Positions 14,777-23,361 of a DNA stretch of 31,095 nucleotides are shown here, one piece after another. The notes beneath the pieces were generated by a model. It saw nothing but the letters and a program-made list of their open reading frames with translations. It was not told where the DNA came from and did not search any database. The first letter of the stretch is position 1, and every line of letters starts with the position of its first letter. Source of the DNA: Nitrosomonas sp. (GTDB lineage Bacteria; Pseudomonadota; Gammaproteobacteria; Burkholderiales; Nitrosomonadaceae); NCBI GenBank assembly GCA_005779435.1, contig SXJH01000172.1:1-31095 (forward strand), in the 5' to 3' direction. Position numbers and translations under genes: made by a program.

Positions 14777-16846
14777 ATGAATAAAGAGCAGTTGAAAAAA
14801 CTCGAGGCCGATCTGTGGAGTGCCGCCGATAAACTGCGCGCCAATTCCGATCTGAAATCCAGCGAATACGCCACGCCGGTGCTGGGATTAATTTTTCTCA
14901 AATTTGCCGACAACAATTACCGCCGTCACGAGCAGGCCATTCTCGCGGAATATCGGCAGTTGCAGGGCACCCGGCGCGAGAAACCGGTTTCCGACATCGC
15001 CATCGAGAAGTGCGGCTTCTATTTGCCCGATCATGCGCGTTACGAGCACTTGTTGAATCTGCCGGAAGAGAAAGACATCGCCAAAGCACTGAAGAATGCG
15101 ATGAAGCTCATCGAGGAATGCAAGCCGGAACTCGAAGGCGTGTTGCCCAAGGACGAATATGCCGCGTTGACGCGCACGGACAAAACCATCCCGCAACAAT
15201 TGCTGCGAACGTTCGCGGACATTCCCGCCAATGCGACCGGCGACCTGTTCGGGCAGATTTACGAATACTTCCTGTCCGAATTCGCGCGCAGCGAAGGCCA
15301 GAAAGGCGGCGAATTTTTCACCCCGCGTTCCGTGGTGCGGCTGATGGTCGAGATCATCGAACCGCACGGCGGCAAAGTGTTCGACCCCGCCTGCGGCTCC
15401 GGCGGCATGTTCGTGCAATCCGCCCAGTTCATCGCAGCGCACCGCAATGAACTGAAGGGCGCGGACAGCGGCGTGTATGTGTGCGGCCAGGAAAAAACCC
15501 AGGATACCGTCAAGCTAGCCAAGATGAACCTCGCGGTCAACGGCCTGCGCGGCGAAATCAAGCAGGCCAACACCTATTACGAAGACCCGTATGACAGCTT
15601 CGGCGCGTTCGATTACGTGCTCGCCAATCCGCCGTTCAACGTCGACGACGTGAGCCTTTCCAGCGTGGAAAAGGACCGGCGCTTCAACACCTACGGCATC
15701 CCGCGCAACAAATCGAAAGTGAAAAAAGCCGACGCAGGCAAGGAAACCGTGCCGAACGGCAATTACCTGTGGATCAGCCTGTTCGCCACCTCGCTCAAAC
15801 CGCAAGGCCGTGCCGCATTGGTCATGGCGAATTCCGCCTCCGATGCGCGCCACTCCGAAGCCGACATCCGCAAGACGCTGATCGAACAGAATCTCATCTA
15901 CGCCATGCTGACGCTGCCGTCGAACATGTTCTACACCGTCACGCTGCCCGCCACGCTGTGGTTTTTCGACAAAGCCAAGAGCGACGACAGAATCTTGTTC
16001 ATCGACGCGCGCAACATTTTCACCCAGATCGACCGCGCCCACCGCGAATTCAGCGAAGAACACATCCGGAACATCGCCATCATCAGCCACCTGCACAAAG
16101 GCCGGCGCGAAAAATTCGTGCAGCTTGTCGAGCGCTACTTCGCCACCGGCATGGAGCGGCTGATCGAAAACAACGAAAAGATCGAACCCGTCTGCGCGCA
16201 ACTGCTCGACGTACTGGACGATGCGGGCGGCAAACAGGCGGTGGGTGAACTGTTACAGCATTGGCGGGAACTGGAAAAACTACAGACCCATTACGCGCAA
16301 TACCGCGAAGAACATGCGATTGCGGCAGAAATCGACCAGAAAAACCAGGCGCAACACCAGTTGCGCCATGCATTCGATCCGTTCTTCACCGCATTGCACG
16401 AAGGCTTGAAGCGCCTGGACAAGACCGTGCGTCAGCACGAAAAACAGCAAACCGAGCAGGTGCAGCGGGAAGGCAAGCGCACTTCAACCGACCGCAGAAC
16501 AAAAGCGCTCAAATCCGCGCTGGAAGAACTGCATCAGGATGTGAAAAACGCGGAAATCTACTTTCAGCATATCCACTGGCTGCAGGAACGCTTTCCCAAC
16601 GCGCAATACGAGGATGTCACCGGCCTGTGCAAATTGGCCACGCCCGAGGAAGTGCAGGAGCAGGATTATTCGCTGAATCCGGGGCGTTATGTTGGTGTGG
16701 TGATTGAGGAGGATGGGAAAACAGAAGAGGAGTTTATTGCAGAGTTGTTGGCGATGAATGATGAATTATCCGGCTTAAATAGTGCGGCACAAAAGCTGGA
16801 GGCGTTGATTGATCATAATATTCTGCAAATTGCAGGTGACCAATGA
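14777..16846 (+). CDS. hsdM: Type I restriction-modification DNA methyltransferase subunit
   Basis: 689 residues. The N-terminal HsdM helical domain starts LKKLEADLWSAADKLRANSD. The N6-adenine methyltransferase core has GEFFTPRSVVRLMVEII, the SAM motif FDPACGSGGMF (about 202-212) and the catalytic NPPFN (about 285-289). Most HsdM proteins are about 500-530 residues; here an extra 150 or so charged, probably coiled-coil residues (about 480-640) follow the core. With HsdS it methylates the recognition site and forms the scaffold for HsdR. The stop overlaps the hsdS start by ATGA, so translation is coupled. Confidence 0.96.
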   Translation: MNKEQLKKLEADLWSAADKLRANSDLKSSEYATPVLGLIFLKFADNNYRRHEQAILAEYRQLQGTRREKPVSDIAIEKCGFYLPDHARYEHLLNLPEEKDIAKALKNAMKLIEECKPELEGVLPKDEYAALTRTDKTIPQQLLRTFADIPANATGDLFGQIYEYFLSEFARSEGQKGGEFFTPRSVVRLMVEIIEPHGGKVFDPACGSGGMFVQSAQFIAAHRNELKGADSGVYVCGQEKTQDTVKLAKMNLAVNGLRGEIKQANTYYEDPYDSFGAFDYVLANPPFNVDDVSLSSVEKDRRFNTYGIPRNKSKVKKADAGKETVPNGNYLWISLFATSLKPQGRAALVMANSASDARHSEADIRKTLIEQNLIYAMLTLPSNMFYTVTLPATLWFFDKAKSDDRILFIDARNIFTQIDRAHREFSEEHIRNIAIISHLHKGRREKFVQLVERYFATGMERLIENNEKIEPVCAQLLDVLDDAGGKQAVGELLQHWRELEKLQTHYAQYREEHAIAAEIDQKNQAQHQLRHAFDPFFTALHEGLKRLDKTVRQHEKQQTEQVQREGKRTSTDRRTKALKSALEELHQDVKNAEIYFQHIHWLQERFPNAQYEDVTGLCKLATPEEVQEQDYSLNPGRYVGVVIEEDGKTEEEFIAELLAMNDELSGLNSAAQKLEALIDHNILQIAGDQ

Positions 16847-18096
16847 CCGATTGGGAGATGAAACAAATCAAGAATCTTGGGAGGATAGTTACAGGAAAGA
16901 CTCCCCCGACTAATAATCTCGAGTACTTCGGCGGTGATGAATTATTTGTGTCTCCCAAAGATCTCGATTGGAACAGTCACTATATAACTGAAACAGAAAC
17001 ACGCATTACATCAAAGGCGCTGGAGAAGTTTAAGAATCAGGTAATACCAAGAAATACTGTGATGTTCACAAGTTTGAGTTTTGCTTTCGGAAAAATGGGC
17101 ATTGCAAGCAAGCCGTGCTTAACGAATCAGCAAATTAACTCGGTCATCGTTAATAAAGAAAACAGCCCCAAGTTTGTTTATTACCTTCTTCGAGCCTATG
17201 AACCAATCATTTTTTCTTACAACTCTGGAATAGATACTCCGATTGTTCCAAAATCTGTCTTTGAGAAGATTGAAGTCAAGATACCATCCAAGAAGTTTCA
17301 AGAAAAAATCGCCGCTACTCTATCTGCATATGACGAGCTGATCGAAAACAACCAGCGGCGCATCGCGCTGCTGGAAAAGATGGCGGAGGAAATCTACCGC
17401 GAATGGTTTGTGCGCATGCGCTTTCCGGGTCACGAGAAGGTGAAGAAGGTCAAAGGTGTGCCTGAAGGTTGGGAGATTCAGAAGATCGGCCAACTTTTTA
17501 ATACATCATCTGGTGGCACGCCGCCAAGAGAAAATATCTCCAACTTTAATGGAGAAATTTGTTGGGCAAAGACTGGTGAATTGAAGTCTACATTTGTTCT
17601 GGATACGGAGGAAAAAATTTCGCAATCTGGTATTGATAGTTCATCTGCTAAGATTTATCCCCGCTATACCATTGTGATTGCCATGTATTGTGCGATGCCT
17701 GATATCAGCATACTTGCCGTAGATTCTGCGACTAACCAAGCTTGTTGTGCATTTTTTCCCAAAAACGACTACTTTCATTACTCTTATAGTTACTTGCTCA
17801 TCAAATTCGCACAAAAACATATGATCAACTTTGCGCATGGTGCTGCGCAACAAAATCTCAGCCAGGAGTTGATAAAGGGATTTCCGCTGCTGACGCCAAC
17901 CAAGGATTTGATCATTGAGTATTCTAAAGTGGCAGAACCAATATTCATTCAGGTTGAGCAATTGATGAAAACAAATACTTATCTCCGGAAAATACGGGAT
18001 CAACTGCTTCCCCGCCTCATTTCCGGCAAACTTTCCGTCGAACAGCTCGACATCCGATTCCCACCCGGCATGGAGGAATCCGTTCATGACATTTGA
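16843..18096 (+). CDS. hsdS: Type I restriction-modification specificity subunit
   Basis: 417 residues with two target-recognition domains: about 1-160 (starts WEMKQIKNLGRIVTGKTPPT) and about 205-375 (starts EGWEIQKIGQLFNTSSGGTP). Each is followed by a conserved helix: LIENNQRRIALLEKMAEEIY in the middle and LRKIRDQLLPRLISGKLS near the end. The two domains each read half of a bipartite DNA site. The recognition domains are AT-richer than hsdM, as usual for these exchangeable segments. The last 25 codons and the bases just after the stop resemble a second, divergent copy at 18863-18935 that sits directly before fic, which indicates past recombination at this 3' end. Confidence 0.95.
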   Translation: MTDWEMKQIKNLGRIVTGKTPPTNNLEYFGGDELFVSPKDLDWNSHYITETETRITSKALEKFKNQVIPRNTVMFTSLSFAFGKMGIASKPCLTNQQINSVIVNKENSPKFVYYLLRAYEPIIFSYNSGIDTPIVPKSVFEKIEVKIPSKKFQEKIAATLSAYDELIENNQRRIALLEKMAEEIYREWFVRMRFPGHEKVKKVKGVPEGWEIQKIGQLFNTSSGGTPPRENISNFNGEICWAKTGELKSTFVLDTEEKISQSGIDSSSAKIYPRYTIVIAMYCAMPDISILAVDSATNQACCAFFPKNDYFHYSYSYLLIKFAQKHMINFAHGAAQQNLSQELIKGFPLLTPTKDLIIEYSKVAEPIFIQVEQLMKTNTYLRKIRDQLLPRLISGKLSVEQLDIRFPPGMEESVHDI

Positions 18097-18115
18097 AACC
18101 ATCAGGGTGTTTGAT

Positions 18116-18538
18116 TTACAGCGCCCAAGGATTGAACACTTGCGGGTACAGCGTGAAATCCTGCACGTTGCGGGTGACCACGGTGAGGCCGTGGCATTGG
18201 GCGGTGGCCATGAGCAGGCCGTCCATCACCGGCAGGGGCTGTCCGGCCAGTTCGGCAGTCGCGGCGATTTGCGCCCAGACATGCAGCGCGGCGGCATCAA
18301 GCGGCAGGATGCGCCCGGCGAAACGCTGTTCCACCTTGCCCAGCCAGGCGGTGAGCTTCTGGCTGCGGCGCGGATCGGATGCGCGCAATTTGAGGATGCC
18401 TTTTTCGATTTCTCCCAGGCTGATGACGCTGATAAACAAGCTGGCTTCATCCTGCTCGTCCAGCCAGCGGATGACTGCCGGCGCAGGGGTTTTCCGGACA
18501 TATTCGGACAGCGCGCAGGTGTCCAGCAGCCAGCTCAT
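18116..18538 (-). CDS. vapC: VapC-family PIN-domain toxin
   Basis: 140 residues with the PIN acidic residues in order: Asp in LLDTCALSEY near residue 6, Glu in ISLGEIEKGI, Asp in LPVMDGLLMATA and the end VVTRNVQDF. VapC proteins are magnesium-dependent RNases, often cutting tRNA or rRNA. The gene overlaps the vapB stop by 4 bp (ATGA). It lies on the strand opposite to the restriction operon and its end is 19 bp from the hsdS stop. Confidence 0.93.
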   Translation of the reverse strand: MSWLLDTCALSEYVRKTPAPAVIRWLDEQDEASLFISVISLGEIEKGILKLRASDPRRSQKLTAWLGKVEQRFAGRILPLDAAALHVWAQIAATAELAGQPLPVMDGLLMATAQCHGLTVVTRNVQDFTLYPQVFNPWAL

Positions 18539-18786
18539 AGCGCGATGGCGCGTCCGGTGTCACGGCTGCGGGAAATATCCAGATCATCCGCAACGAGACC
18601 GGGTTGCAGCAGTGCATCGGAGAGTTTGCCTTCACGGCGCGTGAGACGGGCGTATTCTTGCGCCGAAACGACCACTGCCGCCGGTTTGCCGTGTACGGTG
18701 ACCGTTTGGGCATCGCCACCGGCTGCCTGTTTGATCAGTTGGCTGAAATTGCTTTTTGCTTCCTGTAGTTGCCATTCTTTATGCAT
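18535..18786 (-). CDS. vapB: Phd/YefM-type antitoxin paired with VapC
   Basis: 83 residues. EWQLQEAKSNFSQLIKQAA at the N terminus is the classic Phd/YefM DNA-binding fold start, followed by GDAQTVTVHGKPAAVVVSAQ and EYARLTR. The C-terminal tail with DLDISRSRD would wrap the toxin. The start is the ATG at 18786, because GGAGGG stands 4 bp before it; an upstream TTG in frame lies within that ribosome site. It should neutralise VapC and repress the module's promoter, which would face fic. Confidence 0.92.
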   Translation of the reverse strand: MHKEWQLQEAKSNFSQLIKQAAGGDAQTVTVHGKPAAVVVSAQEYARLTRREGKLSDALLQPGLVADDLDISRSRDTGRAIAL

Positions 18787-18861
18787 GATACCCTCCAATT
18801 ATTCTGGTCAGACTGGGCGGAATTTAGCACGGATTGGATGGCTTGGCTATGTTCCATTTTC

Positions 18862-18924
18862 AGTAAACTGTTCATCGAACATTTTGACATCCGGTTTCCG
18901 CCCGGCATGGAGGATCGCCCATGA
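18862..18924 (+). pseudogene. Remnant of an hsdS 3' end before fic
   Basis: Reading SKLFIEHFDIRFPPGMEDRP and then TGA, these 20 codons match the end of the intact HsdS (GKLSVEQLDIRFPPGMEES). The TGA overlaps the ATG of fic by 4 bp, the arrangement expected of an ancestral hsdS-fic junction. No more hsdS sequence is recognisable upstream, where the vapBC promoter region begins. Confidence 0.7.
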
Positions 18925-20054
18925 AATTTGAAACGTTTAAAGCCGGTGCCTGGCGGCAACGCTATCAGTACAAGAGTTTCGAACCGGTACCGGTGAACCA
19001 TGAGTGGATCTGGGAAGATGCAACCATCAATACCCTGCTGGAAGCGGCCAACCGGGCGCTCGGGGAGTTGAACGCTTTTTCGCTGATTGTGCCGGACATC
19101 GACCTGTTCATTGAAATGCACGTGGTGAAGGAGGCGCAGACTTCCAGCCGCATTGAAGGCACGCAGACCGGTATCGACGAGGCGTTGATGTCGGAAGATC
19201 AGATTCAACCGGAAAAACGCAATGACTGGCGCGAGGTGCGCAATTACATCGATGCGGTGAATAGCGCGGTTGCGGAATTAAAACGTCTGCCGCTGTCGAA
19301 CCGGCTGCTGAAACAAACGCATGAAATCCTGATGCGCGGGGTGCGCGGCGAGCATAAGCTGCCGGGCGAGTTTCGCACCAGTCAGAACTGGATCGGTGGC
19401 TCCAGCCTGACGGATGCCGCGTTTATTCCCTCCCATCCGGATGGCGTGCCGGATTTGATGAGCGATCTGGAAGCCTTCTGGCACAATGAGGAAATTGTGG
19501 TGCCGCACTTGATCCGCGTGGCGATCAGTCACTATCAGTTTGAGACCATCCATCCGTTTCTCGACGGCAATGGCCGTATCGGCCGCTTGATGATTCCGCT
19601 TTATCTGGTTAGCCACGGCTTGCTGGCGAAACCGTCGTTGTATTTGTCGGATTTTTTCGAACGCAACCGGGCGAGCTATTACGATGCGTTGATGGGTGTA
19701 CGGGTATCGAACGACCTGATTCACTGGGTGCGTTTCTTTCTGCAAGGCGTGGCGGAAACAGCAGCCAAGGGGCGTGACGTGTTCCGGCAGGTATTGCTGC
19801 TGCGCACCGAGTCGGAACATGCGGTGTTGGCTTTGGGCCGACGGGCTGCCAGTGCCCAGTCCTTGCTGAATCTGTTATATCGCAAGCCCGTGGTATCGGC
19901 GGCGGATGTGGAAGCGGCGCTGTCGATCAGCACACCAACGGCCAACACGCTGATCCGGGATTTTGAGCGGCTGGGAATGTTGAAAGAGATCACCGGGCAG
20001 TTGCGCGGGCGGACTTATTCTTTCGAACCTTACCTAAGATTGTTTGTTAGTTAA
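18921..20054 (+). CDS. Fic-family adenylyltransferase (Fic/DOC protein)
   Basis: 377 residues. The catalytic motif HPFLDGNGRIGR (about 211-222) is complete, with the catalytic His. The inhibitory helix motif SSRIEGT (about 75-81) lies N-terminal, making this a class II Fic protein held inactive by its own glutamate. An N-terminal DUF4172-like segment precedes it, and a C-terminal winged-helix region (about 300-370, with VSAADVEAALSISTPTANTL) may bind DNA. Fic enzymes usually transfer AMP onto a protein hydroxyl. It sits inside the Type I operon between hsdS and hsdR, a location known for Fic/DOC genes. The target and any role in controlling restriction are not known. Confidence 0.93.
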   Translation: MKFETFKAGAWRQRYQYKSFEPVPVNHEWIWEDATINTLLEAANRALGELNAFSLIVPDIDLFIEMHVVKEAQTSSRIEGTQTGIDEALMSEDQIQPEKRNDWREVRNYIDAVNSAVAELKRLPLSNRLLKQTHEILMRGVRGEHKLPGEFRTSQNWIGGSSLTDAAFIPSHPDGVPDLMSDLEAFWHNEEIVVPHLIRVAISHYQFETIHPFLDGNGRIGRLMIPLYLVSHGLLAKPSLYLSDFFERNRASYYDALMGVRVSNDLIHWVRFFLQGVAETAAKGRDVFRQVLLLRTESEHAVLALGRRAASAQSLLNLLYRKPVVSAADVEAALSISTPTANTLIRDFERLGMLKEITGQLRGRTYSFEPYLRLFVS

Positions 20055-20078
20055 AGAAAGCGAGATTTCTTTAACTAA
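20047..20078. repeat. Perfect 13-bp inverted repeat between fic and hsdR
   Basis: TTAGTTAAAGAAA, six bases GCGAGA, then TTTCTTTAACTAA, with no mismatch. The fic stop codon lies within the left arm. The arms are AT-rich with no T-tract following, so this looks more like a protein-binding site or a weak attenuator than a classic terminator. It precedes hsdR by 41 bp. Confidence 0.7.
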
Positions 20079-20119
20079 GCTAAGAGATTGGTTAAATTTT
20101 ACCAGGGTGATAAATCCTT

Positions 20120-23100
20120 ATGCCTAACTTCATTTCCGAAGATCAGATCGAGCAAGCGCTGGTGCAGAAGCTCCAGCATCTGCATGGCTTCGATGCGCTC
20201 GACTGCTACACGGAAAATGCGGAAGACTTGAACGACGGCTCAAACCGCGCCAGCAAACGCGATGTGATTCTGGCGGATCGGGTGCGGGAAGCCTCGATTC
20301 GCTTGAATCCGGACATCCCGGAGGCGGCCATCGACAGTGCTTTGGAAAAGCTGTGCGAGCGGCGGCAGGCGATGACGCTGATCGCCGCGAACCGGGAAAT
20401 CTACGGCCTGTTGCGCGACGGCATTCCGGCGGAATTCGACAACGCGCAGGGCGTGCGGCAACAGGAGCAGGTGAGACTGCTGGATTTCAACGTGCCGGAC
20501 AACAATCGCTATCTGGCCGTCACCCAGCTCTGGATCAAGGGCGAGCGCGGTTTTCGCCGCCCGGATGTGTTGCTGTACGTGAACGGTATTCCGCTGGTGT
20601 TCATCGAATTGAAAAACTCGAATGTGAAGCTACGCAACGCTTATGACGATAATCTGACGAATTACAAGGCGGAGATTCCGCAGCTTTTTTTGACCAATGC
20701 GTTTTGCGTGCTGACCAATGCCATCGAAACCAAGGTGGGCAGCATTACGGCGCAGTGGGAGCATTTTTTCAACTGGCTGCGCGCCGATGACGAGAAGCAG
20801 AAGATCGACCGTGCGGCAATCCGCGCGCAGGGCACCAGCCTGGAAGGGGTCATCGCGGGCTTGCTGCCAAGGCAGAGGCTGCTGGACTACGTGGAGAATT
20901 TCGTTCTCTATTACAAGGATAGCTCGAAGATCATCGCGCAGAATCATCAGTTCATCGGCGTGAACCGGGCGTATGACGTCTTCCTGCAACGTGCGGAACT
21001 GGCAGGCAAGCTCGGTGTGTTCTGGCATACACAGGGATCGGGCAAGAGTTTTTCGATGATTTTTTACGCGCGCAAAATTTTCCGCAAACAGACCGGCAAT
21101 TTCACGTTCGTGGTAGTGACCGACCGCGACGATCTGGACGGGCAGATTTATCGTAATTTCCTCAACACCCGCACGGTGAACGAGGCCGAGGCGGCGCAAC
21201 CGAAGAACAGCGAGGAAATGCGCAGGTTTCTCGGGCAGAACAAACGCATCGTTTTCACGCTGATCCAGAAATTCCGCTGGGACAAAGGCCGCGAATATCC
21301 CGAGCTGTCAAATCGCGACGACATCATCGTGATCGTCGACGAGGCGCACCGCACGCAATACAAGTCGCTGGCGGAGAACATGCGCAAGGGGCTGCCCAGA
21401 GCGAACTATCTGGCGTTTACCGGCACGCCGCTGCTGGGGCGTGAACGCAAGACCAATGCATGGTTCGGCGGTTACGTGTCGGAATACAACTTTCAGCAGT
21501 CGATGGACGACGGCGCGACGGTGCCGCTGTTTTACGAGAAGCGTGTGCCGGAGGTGCTGATCCAGAACGAAGGATTGAGCGAGGAGTTCTACCGGATTCT
21601 GGAAGATGAGAATCTGGATGAGGCGCAGCAGGCTAAGCTGGAGAAGCGTTTCTCCACGGAAATAGAAGTCATCAAACGCGACGACCGGCTGGAAAAAATC
21701 GCGCGGGACATCGTCTATCACTTCCCCCGGCGCGGCTATCTCGGCAAGGGACTGGTGGTATCGGTGGATAAATTTACCGCCGTGAAGATGTACGACAAGG
21801 TGCAGCGGCTGTGGAAGGAAGAGATAAGAAACCTGAAAGGGATTATCAGCAAAACCGCCGGCGAAATTGAGAAGCGGCGTCTGGAGCAGCGCGTCGAATT
21901 CATGCGCGCAGTTGAAATGGCCGTGGTGATTAGCGGAGACGCAGGCGAGGAGGAGAAATTCGCCGCGCAGGGCTTGACCATCAAGCCGCATCGCGAACGC
22001 ATGGATAAGCTGGACGAACATGGGCACGACATTGAATACAACTACAAAGACCCGGAGCATCCGCTGCAACTGGTGTTTGTCTGCGCCATGTGGCTGACCG
22101 GCTTTGATGCGCCGACACTTTCCACGTTATATCTCGACAAACCGATGCAAGGCCATACGCTGATGCAAACCATCGCCCGCGCCAATCGCGTGACGTCGTG
22201 GAAGATCAATGAGGTTGAGAAGCGTAACGGCGAAATCGTGGATTACTACAATGTGTTCCGCAACATGAAACTGGCGCTGAAAGATTACGCGCAAGGCGGC
22301 GACGAGACCGAACCGCCGGTCAAGGAAAAAGCGGAGCTGTTTCGCTTGCTGGACGATGCGATTGAGCAGGGTTTGGCGTTCTGCCAGGAGAAGGATGTTC
22401 CTTTGCGCGAAGTGTTAGGCAGTGCGGATGTGTTCGAAAAACTTGGTCGCTTTAATGTCTTTGCCAATACTTTGCTGGCAAACGATGAATGGCGCAAAGG
22501 TTTCAACGTGTGCGAGAACACCATCACGTCGCTGTATGAGGCATGCAAGCCGGAAGTGCTGGAGCGCAGCAAGGGGCGCGAGGTGGCGGCATTCCAGTAT
22601 CTGCGCGGGGTGATAGACAGCCTGATTGAGCAAAAGGACATCGACACAATCAGCCTGAAGATCGCAGAGCTGCTGGATGAGAGCGTGGTGGTGAACGACG
22701 CGGAGGCATTCAAGGCGCGGCAGTACAACGCGGAATATCGGATCATCCGGAAGGGCAAGAGCTGGGACTTGAGCAAGATCAATTTCGACAAATTGCGCGA
22801 GGAGTTTAAGCAGGCAACTTACAAGAACATTGAAATTGCCGACCTGCGCGCCTTTTTGCAACACAAGCTGGAGCTGATGCTGCAACAGAATGCGACGCGT
22901 ACCGACTTTGCGCAGCGCTTGCAGCAGATTATCGACGCCTACAATTCCGGCGGTTCCTCCACCGAAAATTACTACGAAGATTTGATGCAATTCACCGAGG
23001 ATTTGCGGACGGAAGACGAGCGCCATATCCGCGAGGGATTGACCGAGGATGAATTGGAATTATTCGATTTGCTGAAAAAAGACACGATGACGCAGGGCGA

Positions 23101-23347
23101 AACGCAAAAAGTAAAACTGGCTGCGAAATCGTTACTGCATCGCTTACTGGAAGAGCGTCCCCGCGTGCTGGTGCAGGACTGGTACAAGGATACGCAAACG
23201 CAGAAAACGGTGCGGTCGGCGGTCGAGCAGGTATTGGATCGCGATTTGCCGGAAAGTTATGACCGCGTGCTGTTCCGCGAGAAATGCGACAACGTGTTTC
23301 ATTTGATGCTCGATTATGCGAGCCATGGCAGGAAGTGGGCGGCTTAG
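20120..23347 (+). CDS. hsdR: Type I restriction endonuclease subunit
   Basis: 1075 residues, normal for HsdR. The N-terminal nuclease has a PD-(D/E)xK pattern: RPDVLLYVNGIPLVFIELKN (about 147-166). The translocase motor has Walker A TQGSGKS (about 301-307), DEAHRTQ near 406, AFTGTPLLG near 433 and the later helicase motifs including FVCAMWLTGFDAPTLSTLYL and QTIARANRV. A C-terminal helical domain follows for binding the methylase. It cuts unmodified DNA at a distance after translocation. The operon order is hsdM-hsdS-fic-hsdR. It converges on pgpA with 14 bp between and no obvious terminator. Confidence 0.96.
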   Translation: MPNFISEDQIEQALVQKLQHLHGFDALDCYTENAEDLNDGSNRASKRDVILADRVREASIRLNPDIPEAAIDSALEKLCERRQAMTLIAANREIYGLLRDGIPAEFDNAQGVRQQEQVRLLDFNVPDNNRYLAVTQLWIKGERGFRRPDVLLYVNGIPLVFIELKNSNVKLRNAYDDNLTNYKAEIPQLFLTNAFCVLTNAIETKVGSITAQWEHFFNWLRADDEKQKIDRAAIRAQGTSLEGVIAGLLPRQRLLDYVENFVLYYKDSSKIIAQNHQFIGVNRAYDVFLQRAELAGKLGVFWHTQGSGKSFSMIFYARKIFRKQTGNFTFVVVTDRDDLDGQIYRNFLNTRTVNEAEAAQPKNSEEMRRFLGQNKRIVFTLIQKFRWDKGREYPELSNRDDIIVIVDEAHRTQYKSLAENMRKGLPRANYLAFTGTPLLGRERKTNAWFGGYVSEYNFQQSMDDGATVPLFYEKRVPEVLIQNEGLSEEFYRILEDENLDEAQQAKLEKRFSTEIEVIKRDDRLEKIARDIVYHFPRRGYLGKGLVVSVDKFTAVKMYDKVQRLWKEEIRNLKGIISKTAGEIEKRRLEQRVEFMRAVEMAVVISGDAGEEEKFAAQGLTIKPHRERMDKLDEHGHDIEYNYKDPEHPLQLVFVCAMWLTGFDAPTLSTLYLDKPMQGHTLMQTIARANRVTSWKINEVEKRNGEIVDYYNVFRNMKLALKDYAQGGDETEPPVKEKAELFRLLDDAIEQGLAFCQEKDVPLREVLGSADVFEKLGRFNVFANTLLANDEWRKGFNVCENTITSLYEACKPEVLERSKGREVAAFQYLRGVIDSLIEQKDIDTISLKIAELLDESVVVNDAEAFKARQYNAEYRIIRKGKSWDLSKINFDKLREEFKQATYKNIEIADLRAFLQHKLELMLQQNATRTDFAQRLQQIIDAYNSGGSSTENYYEDLMQFTEDLRTEDERHIREGLTEDELELFDLLKKDTMTQGETQKVKLAAKSLLHRLLEERPRVLVQDWYKDTQTQKTVRSAVEQVLDRDLPESYDRVLFREKCDNVFHLMLDYASHGRKWAA

Positions 23348-23361
23348 CAGATTGTTAAGGC

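Noticed and set aside
15515..16201. Minus-strand open frame opposite hsdM
   Set aside because: Shadow frame; hsdM motifs are unbroken on the plus strand.
18086..18931. Long plus-strand open frame across the vapBC region
   Set aside because: It is the reverse-strand image of vapC and vapB, whose motifs, overlap and ribosome site are convincing. Only its first few codons resemble the fic start, which is explained by the duplicated junction.
21308..22069. Minus-strand open frame opposite hsdR
   Set aside because: Antisense shadow of the helicase region, rich in His, Gln and Arg as expected for a complement frame.
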